64,000 nucleotides of DNA. Origin: an uncultured Eggerthella sp. (GTDB lineage Bacteria; Actinomycetota; Coriobacteriia; Coriobacteriales; Eggerthellaceae). Both the position numbers and the translations under genes were made by a program. Below are positions 54,011-62,557 of the stretch, piece by piece. The stretch covers positions 62,001-126,000 of the forward strand of contig UQFK01000002.1 of the NCBI GenBank assembly GCA_900540345.1, in the 5' to 3' direction. Positions within the stretch are counted from its first letter, which is position 1, and every line of letters starts with the position of its first letter. The notes beneath the pieces were generated by a model, which had not been told where the DNA came from, made no database searches, and saw nothing but the letters and a program-made list of their open reading frames with translations.

Positions 54011-54732
54011 TAGTTTCCTTTCTTCAGAAGCGGGTCTATCGTGCCGCTTAGCTCGAAGGCGCGCTGGCGATCAAGACAGGTAGCACACGTCCCGCAAGGC
54101 TCATCCTTGCCCTCGTAACATGACCAGGTGAGCTCATAGGGCACCCCGCGCTTCAATCCTTCTTCGACAATACGCGCTTTCGACCAGCGCACGAACGGTG
54201 CGACCAGCTGGAGCTTACCGCCCGTTCCTTGATCGATCGCGCAAGCCATTGCGCCGACGAACGCAGGCGAACAATCGGGGTAAGCGCATTCAGCCCAATC
54301 ATCGGCATGCGCGCCGTAACACACTACCGAACAGTCAAGCGAAAGCGCGATCGAAGCAGCGCTCGAGAGAAACAGGCCGTTGCGGAATGGAACATAAGTG
54401 CTGGCCATCGTATCGTCTTCAGAAGCAAGTTGCGCAGCATAAGTCTCGTGCGGAATCGCTTCGCTCGAGGATGCTAGCAAGGAACTATCACTCTCCACAA
54501 AGATCGGTGCTAGATCAAGAAAACGCTGCTCAACGCCATAATAGCACGCTACTTGCCTGGCTGCTTCAAGCTCGCGATCATGCTTTTGTCCATAGAAGAT
54601 GGAAAGCGCGTAGACATTGTTTGCGCCATAGCGATCGACCATCATCGCAAGCAGCGTACTCGAATCGAGGCCGCCGCTGAACAGCACAAGTGCCTTTTCT
54701 GCTGCATCGAGACGTTTTTCTGATTGCGCCAT
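54010..54732 (-). CDS. queC: 7-cyano-7-deazaguanine synthase
   Basis: 240 residues. ATP-dependent conversion of 7-carboxy-7-deazaguanine to preQ0. PP-loop VLFSGGLDSST near the N-terminus, FYGQKHDREL, YVPFRNGLFLS and a zinc site in the C-terminus (SCYEGKDEPCGTCATCLDR). Third gene of the que operon, 3 bp after queE. Confidence 0.95.
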   Translation of the reverse strand: MAQSEKRLDAAEKALVLFSGGLDSSTLLAMMVDRYGANNVYALSIFYGQKHDRELEAARQVACYYGVEQRFLDLAPIFVESDSSLLASSSEAIPHETYAAQLASEDDTMASTYVPFRNGLFLSSAASIALSLDCSVVCYGAHADDWAECAYPDCSPAFVGAMACAIDQGTGGKLQLVAPFVRWSKARIVEEGLKRGVPYELTWSCYEGKDEPCGTCATCLDRQRAFELSGTIDPLLKKGN

Positions 54733-54735
54733 CGC

Positions 54736-55428
54736 CTAGACTCCCCTTTCACTATCGGGCCAGATGATCTTATGAAGCTGCAGCTGCAATGTTACCTGCG
54801 CTAGATCGTGCTCTTTCATGAAATCGACGATATGCGCGGGATCTATCTGTGCAAACACGGGACTCAAATAGACCGAACAGCGCTGTTCAAGATCGTATTT
54901 ACGCACGATACTTGCCATAGTCTCAAGATCTTCTTGCGAACCGATGACGAACTTCACCACATCACTTTGCTCGAGCAGCGAAAAGTTCTCGGTGTGCATC
55001 TTCGCTTCCATACCCGATGAAGGCAGCTTGTAATCCATAGTGAACTGGAGCTTTGCGGGACGATCCGTCGCTAGCGTCGTAAGGTCGACCGAGCCATTGG
55101 TCTCGAGCTCGATCACTTCGATGTGCTCAAGGCCCGCAAGAGCTGCAATAAGTTCGGGCAGGTGGGACTGAAGTGCGGGCTCGCCACCAGTAATGGTCAC
55201 ACACGCACATGGCTGCTTCGCCACCCACGCCACCAGCTCCTCTAAACGCGCAAGCTCGACGGTCGCTTCGTCGTCCTGAGCCCACGGCGTATCACAGTAG
55301 CTGCAGCGAAGATTGCATCCCGAAAAGCGGATGAACGCCGCAAGCCTACCTGCATGTCGGCCTTCGCCATCGATGCTCACGAAGCGCTCGATGACCGGAT
55401 AGAGGGGAGTCGTTTCGTCCACTTGCAC
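54736..55428 (-). CDS. queE: 7-carboxy-7-deazaguanine synthase
   Basis: 230 residues, a small radical SAM enzyme that contracts the ring of 6-carboxytetrahydropterin. Cluster cysteines 38, 42 and 45 in GCNLRCSYCDTPWA; SIDGEGRHAGRLAAFIRF and TITGGEPALQ are also typical. Follows queD by 14 bp. Confidence 0.95.
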   Translation of the reverse strand: MQVDETTPLYPVIERFVSIDGEGRHAGRLAAFIRFSGCNLRCSYCDTPWAQDDEATVELARLEELVAWVAKQPCACVTITGGEPALQSHLPELIAALAGLEHIEVIELETNGSVDLTTLATDRPAKLQFTMDYKLPSSGMEAKMHTENFSLLEQSDVVKFVIGSQEDLETMASIVRKYDLEQRCSVYLSPVFAQIDPAHIVDFMKEHDLAQVTLQLQLHKIIWPDSERGV

Positions 55429-55442
55429 GCTCTCTACCTGCG

Positions 55443-55862
55443 CTATCCGCGATAGATCGCGCAGTTGTTCGGAGTCTCATACACGTCGATCTGAGCGACG
55501 GGCAACCCTTGCTCGCGCAGATGATCGAAAAAATAGCGGGCAAGATTTTCCGCTGTCGTGCGAAACGGCATGATCGAGAGCGTGAAGCCCTCCTCTTCCA
55601 AGCACGTGATAGTGGTTGGCTTGAGCGATCCTTCTTCGATGATGAAAGAATGATCGAGCGCTTCGGTCATATCGCGCACCGCCTGCTTGAATTCACCAAA
55701 ATCAAGCACCATGTCCTTCATCGTGCCTTCGGTCTGCAGCTGGTCTTGCTCAAGATAGGCAACAACACGCCAACGATGACCGTGCAAGTTTTCACATTTG
55801 CCGTGATAATCCGTAAGAAAATGAGCAGCGTCGAAGCTGCTTTCGGTCTTTAAACCATACAT
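55443..55862 (-). CDS. queD: 6-carboxy-5,6,7,8-tetrahydropterin synthase
   Basis: 139 residues. Converts 7,8-dihydroneopterin triphosphate to 6-carboxytetrahydropterin. Zinc ligands His14 (FDAAHFL), His27 and His29 (NLHGHRW) with catalytic Cys23, and a C-terminal DVYETPNNCAIY. First gene of the queuosine operon, directly behind the candidate preQ1 riboswitch; the AGGAG ahead of the ATG is the last element of that riboswitch. Confidence 0.94.
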   Translation of the reverse strand: MYGLKTESSFDAAHFLTDYHGKCENLHGHRWRVVAYLEQDQLQTEGTMKDMVLDFGEFKQAVRDMTEALDHSFIIEEGSLKPTTITCLEEEGFTLSIMPFRTTAENLARYFFDHLREQGLPVAQIDVYETPNNCAIYRG

Positions 55863-55868
55863 ATAATG

Positions 55869-55909
55869 CTCCTAGTTTTGTTTAACGACAGGAGGGTTTC
55901 GAACTGTCC
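55869..55909 (-). promoter_or_regulatory. Probable preQ1-I riboswitch of the queuosine operon
   Basis: On the minus strand: a P1 stem GGACAG / CTGTC closing a loop TTCGAAACCCTC, then the A-rich tail TTAAACAAAACTAGGAG. This matches the small preQ1 class I aptamer, a short stem with a C-rich loop and an A-rich tail that pairs back to form a pseudoknot. The tail ends in the ribosome-binding site of queD, so binding of preQ1 would hide it and reduce translation. Position directly before queD-queE-queC-queF agrees. Confidence 0.8.
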
Positions 55910-55914
55910 GTGAC

Positions 55915-55923
55915 ATTATAGCA
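55915..55923 (-). promoter_or_regulatory. Extended -10 promoter of the queuosine operon
   Basis: TGCTATAAT on the minus strand, 5 bp before the first base of the riboswitch, so transcription should start at the aptamer. No strong -35 at the usual distance. Confidence 0.65.
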
Positions 55924-56153
55924 AGCGCAAGCCTTGCCGCCTAACCTCTAGATCAGAATCACACGAGCGAGTCGAAGCTCCGTGTTCTCGATACAGAGGG
56001 TCAAAAGAGCTTGTCGCGTAAAGCTGTTGGTAAACCGTCATGCTATCATCACTCGTCTTGCGAAGCGCGTTGCTACAATTAAATCAGCTGCGTGGGTTCC
56101 TTGCCTTAGCAGCAGATAGAACTTCGCCTTCTCGCTTTGAAAGAGAGTCTCCT

Positions 56154-57674
56154 ATGAGCATCGTTGCTGCCTATGCCGTTCCTCATCCTCCGCTCATTGT
56201 TCCGGCGGTCGGTAAAGGTGAGGAGCAGGCCATCCGTTCCACTATCGACGCCTACGAAGAAGTAGCGCGTCGTATCGAAGAGCATCGTCCCGATACCATC
56301 ATCGTCACCTCGCCACATGCGCCATTATTCTCAGATGGGTTCTTCATCTCAAACGCGGAACACGTGGTGGGCGGCCTTGAGATGTTCGGTGCTGAAAACA
56401 GCCTGATCGAAGCTACGGGCGATCCTGATCTGGCAGAATTGATCGCCAGCCTCGCCAACCAAGCAAACATCCCAATCGGCATGGGGTCTTCTTATGATGG
56501 CCCTCTCGATCATGCTACGTATATACCTCTCTACTTCCTGCGCGACTTCCTGCCCTATACCACCGTGGTGCGTGTCGGGCTCTCGGGGCTTTCGGGACGC
56601 GACCATCGCATGATCGGACGCTGCTTCGAGCTAGCTGCAAACATCCTCGAGCGCCGTGTCGTACTGATCGCAAGCGGTGATCTTTCACACGTACTCAAGG
56701 CCGACGGACCATATGGCTTCAATGCTGCTGGTCCGCAGTTCGATCAGGCTATAACTTCCATCTTCAAGTCGGGATCGCTAGACGACCTCTACGCTTTCGA
56801 TGACCTGTTTTGCGAAGAGGCTGCTGAATGCGGCTTGCGTTCGTTCCAGATCATGGCTGGCGCGCTGGCAGGTGTAGACCATACGAGTGAGCTGTTGAGC
56901 TACGAAGGACCGTTCGGCGTTGGTTATGCGGTCGCTTGTTTCGAGGTGATCGGCCAGAAAGACCCCAAGGGCGGCATGGACGAAGAGGCTGCGCTTGCCC
57001 ATGATGCGGCGCTCGGGCGTGAAGCGGCGCTTACCCACGAACCTGTAGAGGGCGAAACAGAGGCCGATCTGGTCGACGAGGATCCCTCGTCTTCTGTTGC
57101 TCAACCCAACGCTTCTCCCTACACAGGCGGAAGCGCGGTCGACCCTTTCGTCGCACTCGCGCGCGCAAGCGTCGAGTATTTCGTCACCACTGAGCGAGCG
57201 TTGCTCATGCCTGAAGGACTCGCACCTGAGCTGGCCTGTGAGCGTGCCGGCGTATTCGTATCACTGCATGAACATGGCGATCTGCGTGGTTGCATTGGCA
57301 CCCTCGCTCCTACGCGTGACTCGGTCGCTCAAGAGATCATTTCGAACGCAATTTCGGCTTGTAGCGCTGATCCACGTTTCTATCCGGTGCAGAAAAACGA
57401 ACTTGACTATCTCTCATACTCGGTCGATGTCCTGTTTCCGCCTGAGGCTATCGACTCGCCTGCCGAGCTCGATCCCCAGGAATATGGCGTGATCGTATCC
57501 AAAGGAGAGAAGCGCGGCGTGCTCCTTCCCAATCTTGAAGGCATCGATACGGTTGATCAGCAGGTCGCTATCGCAAAGCAGAAGGCGGGTATCTCGCCTT
57601 CTGACGCTGATGTCGAGCTCGAACGCTTCCGTGTCGTGCGCCACACGACTGGTGGCGAGGCACGCGTCATGTGA
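56154..57674 (+). CDS. AmmeMemoRadiSam proteins B and A fused (Memo/LigB-like domain plus AMMECR1 domain)
   Basis: 506 residues. The N-terminal ~270 residues resemble the LigB extradiol-dioxygenase / Memo fold (AAYAVPHPPLIVPAVG, VTSPHAPLF, IASGDLSHVLKADGPYGFN), with His residues that could hold a metal. A charged linker (~285-330) leads to an AMMECR1 domain (~335-500) with the conserved HGDLRGCIGTL. AMMECR1, Memo and a radical SAM enzyme recur together across bacteria and archaea as the AmmeMemoRadiSam set, whose reaction is unknown. The start at 56154 follows GAAAGAGAG. The stop overlaps the next start (TGATG). Confidence 0.9.
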   Translation: MSIVAAYAVPHPPLIVPAVGKGEEQAIRSTIDAYEEVARRIEEHRPDTIIVTSPHAPLFSDGFFISNAEHVVGGLEMFGAENSLIEATGDPDLAELIASLANQANIPIGMGSSYDGPLDHATYIPLYFLRDFLPYTTVVRVGLSGLSGRDHRMIGRCFELAANILERRVVLIASGDLSHVLKADGPYGFNAAGPQFDQAITSIFKSGSLDDLYAFDDLFCEEAAECGLRSFQIMAGALAGVDHTSELLSYEGPFGVGYAVACFEVIGQKDPKGGMDEEAALAHDAALGREAALTHEPVEGETEADLVDEDPSSSVAQPNASPYTGGSAVDPFVALARASVEYFVTTERALLMPEGLAPELACERAGVFVSLHEHGDLRGCIGTLAPTRDSVAQEIISNAISACSADPRFYPVQKNELDYLSYSVDVLFPPEAIDSPAELDPQEYGVIVSKGEKRGVLLPNLEGIDTVDQQVAIAKQKAGISPSDADVELERFRVVRHTTGGEARVM

Positions 57675-58573
57675 TGAGCATGGCTGAAAACACGCTCGAA
57701 ATAGACCAGGCCAACCTTTCCGAGGATCGCCTCTTTGCAGGACGTTCCACCTGTCCGATCTGCCCGCACGCATGCACGCTTTCCGAGGGACAACGCGGCA
57801 TATGCCAGGCTCGCATCGCCCGCAATGGGGTGGTGATCGATGAGAACTATGGGCGCATCACGTCTCTGGCGCTCGATCCTATCGAGAAGAAACCGCTCGC
57901 ACGCTTCATGCCTGGATCGAGCGTGCTTTCCATCGGCTCATATGGCTGCAACATGCGTTGCGCTTTCTGCCAGAATGCCTCGATCGCGCAAGCATGCGCA
58001 GAAGCTGTTGCCTGGAACCTCATGGAGCCCGACACTGTCGCGGATGTGGCTGCCGCATTCGCTGCGCAAGGAAATATCGGCGTGGCCTACACCTATAACG
58101 AGCCTTTGGTCGGCTTCGAATTCATACGAGATTGCGCCCAGGCTGTTCACAAGCGCGGACTTGCAAACGTGCTCGTATCGAATGGCCAAGTGAACGCGGA
58201 ACCACTCGCGGAGCTCCTTCCGCTCATCGACGCAGCCAACATCGACCTGAAAGGTTTCACACCTGAGATCTATCGTGCACTTGGCGGCGATCTTGCCACT
58301 ACGCTTCGTGCCATCGAAGCACTTGCAGCTAACCCGACCACACATCTTGAGGTGACCACGCTCATCGTCACCGGCCTTAACGATTCACGCGAAAAGCTCA
58401 TCAAAGAGGCGAAATGGCTTGCCTCGCTCGATGCCTCTATCCCCCTCCACATTACGCGATTCTTCCCTTGCTATAAGATGCTAAATGCCGAGCCAACACC
58501 TATCGAGACCATTCATGCCTTCGTGGATGCAGCACGAGAACATCTCGATTTTGTCTACCCTGGCAATTGCTAG
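57674..58573 (+). CDS. amrS: AmmeMemoRadiSam system radical SAM enzyme (AmrS)
   Basis: 299 residues, related to pyruvate formate-lyase activating enzymes. Cluster cysteines 92, 96 and 99 in GCNMRCAFCQ, preceded by extra cysteines (CPIC-x3-C and GIC, residues 27-44) that may bind another metal. YTYNEPLVGFEF and DLKGFTPE are typical of the AmrS group. Substrate unknown; it is translated with the AMMECR1/Memo fusion by stop-start overlap, so the two probably act in one pathway. Confidence 0.92.
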   Translation: MSMAENTLEIDQANLSEDRLFAGRSTCPICPHACTLSEGQRGICQARIARNGVVIDENYGRITSLALDPIEKKPLARFMPGSSVLSIGSYGCNMRCAFCQNASIAQACAEAVAWNLMEPDTVADVAAAFAAQGNIGVAYTYNEPLVGFEFIRDCAQAVHKRGLANVLVSNGQVNAEPLAELLPLIDAANIDLKGFTPEIYRALGGDLATTLRAIEALAANPTTHLEVTTLIVTGLNDSREKLIKEAKWLASLDASIPLHITRFFPCYKMLNAEPTPIETIHAFVDAAREHLDFVYPGNC

Positions 58574-58603
58574 TAAGATAGCCTTTGCAAGGAGGTGTTA
58601 CAC

Positions 58604-59446
58604 GTGTCGGAATCAAAGCGGAAACCCGTCGTTGGGATCGTACCCACCAAACCCCCCAAACCGTATGACGATGGGGTCAATCGCTACGCTTTGGCCATCC
58701 GATCCGCTGGCGCTCAGCCCTACCTTCTCCCTGTGACCGATGATGTCGGTGCTTACGAGACTATCTTTCCGCATATGGATGGTTTTCTCTTAACCGGCGG
58801 CAAGGATATTGATCCGGTACGCTACGGCGACACCGAAGACGACCCGAGTGTGACCGATCATCTTCCTGGTCGCGAAGAGCTTGAACACCTGATCTTGTGC
58901 TATAGCGATGAATTCGATGTGCCTCTCATGGGAATCTGCCGCGGCATGCAGATGCTGAACATCTTCTATGGAGGCAGCTTACATCTCGATCTTGCAACGC
59001 AAACGAAATTGCAGGCGAATTTCGCAAATCACTTTCAAACGACCCCTTTTTCGGAGCCGTCGCATCATGTCTCACTCGATCCTCAAGGACGCCTCGCGCG
59101 CATCTTACAAACGCAAGATGCTCAGGTAAATTCGATGCATCATCAGGGGATATTCAAACTTGCTCCTGAACTGAAAGCCGCAGCGTACGACGATCAAGGG
59201 CTGATTGAGGCTATCGAGCATCCAGGAAAACCCTTCACGATCGGCGTACAATGGCATCCTGAATTCTTGGGTACACGCAGCTCCATGAATCTTCTTTTCG
59301 AGCGTTTTGTCGATGCGTGCCAAGAAGAATCGCTGCATAAGAAAGAAAAGCGTGCCAATATTGCGATCGATCGTGTTCATACCGGGTTCGTTTGGCCGCA
59401 GGTATCCTTCATCGATCGCCAACCCAAGATCAAAGACCTTAGCTAA
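58604..59446 (+). CDS. Class I glutamine amidotransferase-like hydrolase (peptidase C26, PuuD-like)
   Basis: 280 residues. GLLTGG-type oxyanion loop (FLLTGGKDIDP), nucleophile Cys112 in GICRGMQMLN, and His218/Glu220 in GVQWHPEF form the triad of gamma-glutamyl-gamma-aminobutyrate hydrolases, used in putrescine breakdown, though other gamma-glutamyl substrates are possible. The GTG at 58604 follows AAGGAGG at 8 bp. It follows amrS by 30 bp and may share its transcript. The last ~40 residues are a basic extension beyond the domain. Confidence 0.88.
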   Translation: MSESKRKPVVGIVPTKPPKPYDDGVNRYALAIRSAGAQPYLLPVTDDVGAYETIFPHMDGFLLTGGKDIDPVRYGDTEDDPSVTDHLPGREELEHLILCYSDEFDVPLMGICRGMQMLNIFYGGSLHLDLATQTKLQANFANHFQTTPFSEPSHHVSLDPQGRLARILQTQDAQVNSMHHQGIFKLAPELKAAAYDDQGLIEAIEHPGKPFTIGVQWHPEFLGTRSSMNLLFERFVDACQEESLHKKEKRANIAIDRVHTGFVWPQVSFIDRQPKIKDLS

Positions 59447-59805
59447 GAATACCTAGAAACACTTCCGTGACACGACGCTTCTTGCGCACAAGAGTCCGCA
59501 AAACGCACATTCTGCCTTTGCCGCTTCCCGCTTGAGTCGCTTTTGCAGTAAACAGGCGATTTTTTGCAAGAGAATTGCGGTTGTATACACATAATTGCGT
59601 GGTTTAAGGGCGTTTAGAGGGATAACTGCCTGCTTTTCATGCCTTCAACAAGTAAAAGGCCAGGTCAGGTTTTTTCGCGATCGTCCAACTGTGCATACAA
59701 ACGGAAATCTCAAGCAAAAAATCGCGATTTTACTGCAAGATTTCCAAAAACAAGCGCGATCAGAGCCCTTGGGAACGTACCAAGTGCGTCCCTTAATAGT
59801 GCGCC
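59447..59805. other. Non-coding stretch between convergent genes
   Basis: 359 bp almost filled by composite element locus 5 (59540-59746). No gene and no classical terminator seen. Confidence 0.6.
59540..59746. repeat. Composite intergenic element, locus 5
   Basis: Minus arm 59540-59592 (GTGTATACAACCG, TTGCAAAAAATCGCC, TTTACTGCAA) and plus arm 59690-59746 (GTGCATACAAACG, AAATCTCAAGCAAAAAATCG, TTTTACTGCAA) face away from a 97-bp core with GACCTGG on the minus strand (59660-59666). It is the best-preserved copy, with the same layout as locus 3. Confidence 0.78.
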
Positions 59806-60342
59806 TTAGAAATGCTCGCGCTCGTAGGCGGTCAGCTCGGCAAGGAAGCCTGCTTGCGCAAGCGCTACCTCGAGCTCGTCGAGCGCCTCTTCTGCCTCGG
59901 CGCTCACTTCGTGGAAATGATAACCAGACGTGATGTTCATGAGTGGGGTCGATGCACCACTGGCGAGCTCGTCAAGGAAACGGGCAACGTCGCGGCGATT
60001 GCTGAAGCCCAAGTCTGCCGACACGCGCCCATAGGTTCGATGATTCACGATCACGTTCTCCACCACACAACCGTGATCGACCATGAGGTTCAATTCATCG
60101 CCGGTCTGCTCGATTGTATGGTGAACTTTAAACAGACGCTTCGGTCGAGCCTCGACCGTACCGACCACATATCCGCGATTCGTTGCCGTGATATCCGCGC
60201 CCGCTTCGCGTAGCAGAGCAATATCCTGCACGACCACCTGACGAGAAACGCCCAGCTGCTTGCCAAGAGCAGCGCCAGAGAGCGGCTTTGCGCTCTTGCC
60301 CAAGATGCTCATGATCTCTGTTCTACGTTCCTGTCCGGTCAA
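59806..60342 (-). CDS. niaR: NAD biosynthesis repressor NiaR
   Basis: 178 residues. N-terminal HTH (RRTEIMSILGKSAKPLSGAALGKQLGVSRQ, here seen as LGVSRQVVVQDI) plus a C-terminal 3H domain with its conserved histidines (VHHTIEQ, VNHRTYG, YHFHEV). NiaR represses NAD synthesis and niacin uptake genes when nicotinic acid is plentiful. The TTG start at 60342 has AAGGAGG 3-10 bp ahead; the longer upstream frame has no family similarity. It is the last gene of nadA-nadB-nadC-niaR and so probably limits its own synthesis. Confidence 0.92.
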   Translation of the reverse strand: MTGQERRTEIMSILGKSAKPLSGAALGKQLGVSRQVVVQDIALLREAGADITATNRGYVVGTVEARPKRLFKVHHTIEQTGDELNLMVDHGCVVENVIVNHRTYGRVSADLGFSNRRDVARFLDELASGASTPLMNITSGYHFHEVSAEAEEALDELEVALAQAGFLAELTAYEREHF

Positions 60343-60422
60343 TGCGCCTCCTTGTTCAACAGGCCTTCTTGATCGTCTTGATGCGATCGATCTTAGCTGA
60401 CGAGCGCCAAATGTCACAAGCG

Positions 60423-61277
60423 CTACGACTCGATACGCAAATTCTTCATGCTCAAATCGAGGATACCAGCAGAATGGGTAAGTGCGCCACTCGAGATAAA
60501 ATCGACCCCTAGATCGATCAGGCTCTCCACGTTTTCGGCGGTGATGTTGCCCGAGCATTCCGTGAGCGCTCTCCCATCGATAAGCTCGATCGCTTCACGC
60601 ATAGTGTCGTGATCCATATTGTCCAACATGATGATATCCGCGCCCGCCTCGAGTGCTTGAGACACCATCTCAAGATCCTCGGTCTCGACCTCGATCATCG
60701 AGGTGAACGAGGCATACGCACGTGCTGCTTCGACTGCTGGGATAATACCACCTGCAGCAGCGATATGGTTGTCCTTGAGCATCACGCTTTCCGAGAGATT
60801 GTAGCGATGATTCACTCCGCCACCAACGCGAACCGCATCCTTCTCGAAGATGCGCATGCCTGGTGTGGTCTTGCGCGTATCGACCAGCATTGTCTTGGAG
60901 CCTTCCAGTAGCTCAACGATCTGGCGCGTGTAGGTTGCAATGCCGCTCATTCGTTGAAGATAGTTGAGCGCCGTGCGCTCTGCTGCAAGCAGAACATACG
61001 CATCACCCGAAATACGTGCAAGCAACTCTCCCGGCTCGACGCGATCGCCATCGCTTACGAAGCGCTCGACTTCGACCGTTGCATCAAGAACGTGAAACGT
61101 GCGCTCGAACACATCGAGCCCCGCGATCACCCCCGCTTGCTTTGCTATCAGATCGACCGAAGCACACGCATGCTTAGCCACCACTGCAGCAGCTGAAACA
61201 TCACCATGATTCAGATCCTCTTCAAGCGCGCGGCGGATATGCTCATCAGCGATGAGCGTAAGCGATGCAAGATCCAT
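60423..61277 (-). CDS. nadC: Nicotinate-nucleotide pyrophosphorylase (carboxylating)
   Basis: 284 residues. Makes nicotinate mononucleotide from quinolinate and PRPP with loss of CO2. Family motifs ERTALNYLQRMSGIAT, DTRKTTPG, GGGVNHRYNLS, KDNH and EVETEDLEMV, ending ISSGALTHS. The ATG at 61277 follows GAAGAGG; longer in-frame start unlikely. 42 bp after nadB. Confidence 0.95.
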   Translation of the reverse strand: MDLASLTLIADEHIRRALEEDLNHGDVSAAAVVAKHACASVDLIAKQAGVIAGLDVFERTFHVLDATVEVERFVSDGDRVEPGELLARISGDAYVLLAAERTALNYLQRMSGIATYTRQIVELLEGSKTMLVDTRKTTPGMRIFEKDAVRVGGGVNHRYNLSESVMLKDNHIAAAGGIIPAVEAARAYASFTSMIEVETEDLEMVSQALEAGADIIMLDNMDHDTMREAIELIDGRALTECSGNITAENVESLIDLGVDFISSGALTHSAGILDLSMKNLRIES

Positions 61278-61319
61278 ATCGTTTCCTCTTCTCGTTGCTG
61301 GCGTTTGGATCAAAACGGA

Positions 61320-62531
61320 TCAATTGGCGCTCATCGCGCACACCAAAGACTCTGTGCGTGCCTGTTCAGCTGCGATCTTCTGAGCCGCACGCTTGGCAAA
61401 CACCAACGTCTCAAGCAGGCTGTTGCTGGCAAGTCGATTGGCACCATGCACGCCATTACAGCTCGTCTCCCCTACCGCAAACAGACGCTCCATCGTAGTT
61501 TGAGAATCGCTGTCCACATGAACGCCGCCCATGAAGTAATGCTGTGCGGGCACCACTGGAATCGGCTCGATCGTGATGTCGTAGCCCTCTTCAAGACAAG
61601 TACGATAGATGCTCGGAAAATGATGGTGGATCGTCTCAGGCGCAATATTCTCGAACGAGAGCCACACGTGTTCGCTTCCCTCGGCTGCCATCTGCGCATG
61701 GATCGCTTTTGAGACCACGTCGCGCGGTTGAAGCTCGTCGGTGAAGCGCTGGCCTTTCGCATCGAGCAGGATCGCTCCTTCGCCGCGTGCAGATTCCGAT
61801 ATAAGAAACGCCCGACCAGGCCTACCCGTGTACAGACTCGTGGGGTGGATCTGGACGTAATCCATATTCTCGAGCTCCACACCATGAGCTGCTGCGATAC
61901 GACACGCATCTCCTGTGAGACTGGGATAGTTCGTCGAATGCTCGTAGAGACCACCGATGCCGCCTGTGGCCATGATCGTGAAATCTGCGTGGATCTGAGC
62001 GCACTTGCCAGTCGCATCTTCTACGAGCATGCCTGCACATCTCCCCTCATGTTCGATGATGTCGACCATTGTCGTATGCTCACGAATCGTGACGTTGGAT
62101 CGCGTATGCACTGCCTCGAGAAGCGCAGTGGTGATAGCTTTTCCCGTAGTGTCTTCGTGGAAGCAAATGCGCGGGCGCGAATGTGCCGCTTCGCGCGTAT
62201 AAGCAAGCTCCCCTGATTCGGTACGTGCAAAATCGACCCCATATGCTACAAGATCGTCTATGACCGCGCGGCTCGACGTGATCATGATATCCACGCTCTC
62301 ACGCCTATTTTCTCCATGTCCTGCACGCAAGGTATCTTCGAAAAACGAGGCATAGTCGTCCTTATCATGAAGCACGCAAATGCCCCCTTGAGCGAGCATC
62401 GAATCGCATTCCTCCACGCTCGTCTTTGCGATCATCAGGATATTCAAATGGGCAGGCAAGTTGAGCGCGGCATAGAGACCGCCTGCGCCGCAACCTGCGA
62501 TGACCACGTCATAGATCTCTTCTTTCATCAT
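61320..62531 (-). CDS. nadB: L-aspartate oxidase, short form
   Basis: About 403 residues. FAD enzyme turning L-aspartate into iminoaspartate for quinolinate synthesis. FAD motif VVIAGCGAGGLYAAL; catalytic-region motifs QIHPTSLY, SARGEGAILLD, PAQHYFMGGV and HGANRLASNSLLE are present. The protein ends about 130 residues before the usual length (~530), lacking the C-terminal helical domain of E. coli NadB. The stop is clean and is followed by nadC, so this looks like a natural short form. ATG at 62531, with an adjacent second ATG; weak ribosome-binding site. Confidence 0.9.
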   Translation of the reverse strand: MMKEEIYDVVIAGCGAGGLYAALNLPAHLNILMIAKTSVEECDSMLAQGGICVLHDKDDYASFFEDTLRAGHGENRRESVDIMITSSRAVIDDLVAYGVDFARTESGELAYTREAAHSRPRICFHEDTTGKAITTALLEAVHTRSNVTIREHTTMVDIIEHEGRCAGMLVEDATGKCAQIHADFTIMATGGIGGLYEHSTNYPSLTGDACRIAAAHGVELENMDYVQIHPTSLYTGRPGRAFLISESARGEGAILLDAKGQRFTDELQPRDVVSKAIHAQMAAEGSEHVWLSFENIAPETIHHHFPSIYRTCLEEGYDITIEPIPVVPAQHYFMGGVHVDSDSQTTMERLFAVGETSCNGVHGANRLASNSLLETLVFAKRAAQKIAAEQARTESLVCAMSAN

Positions 62532-62557
62532 GAATATTTCGATTCTCTTATTGGGTG

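Noticed and set aside
59343..60558. Longer NiaR reading frame starting at 60558
   Set aside because: The added residues do not resemble NiaR, and the TTG at 60342 has an ideal ribosome-binding site.
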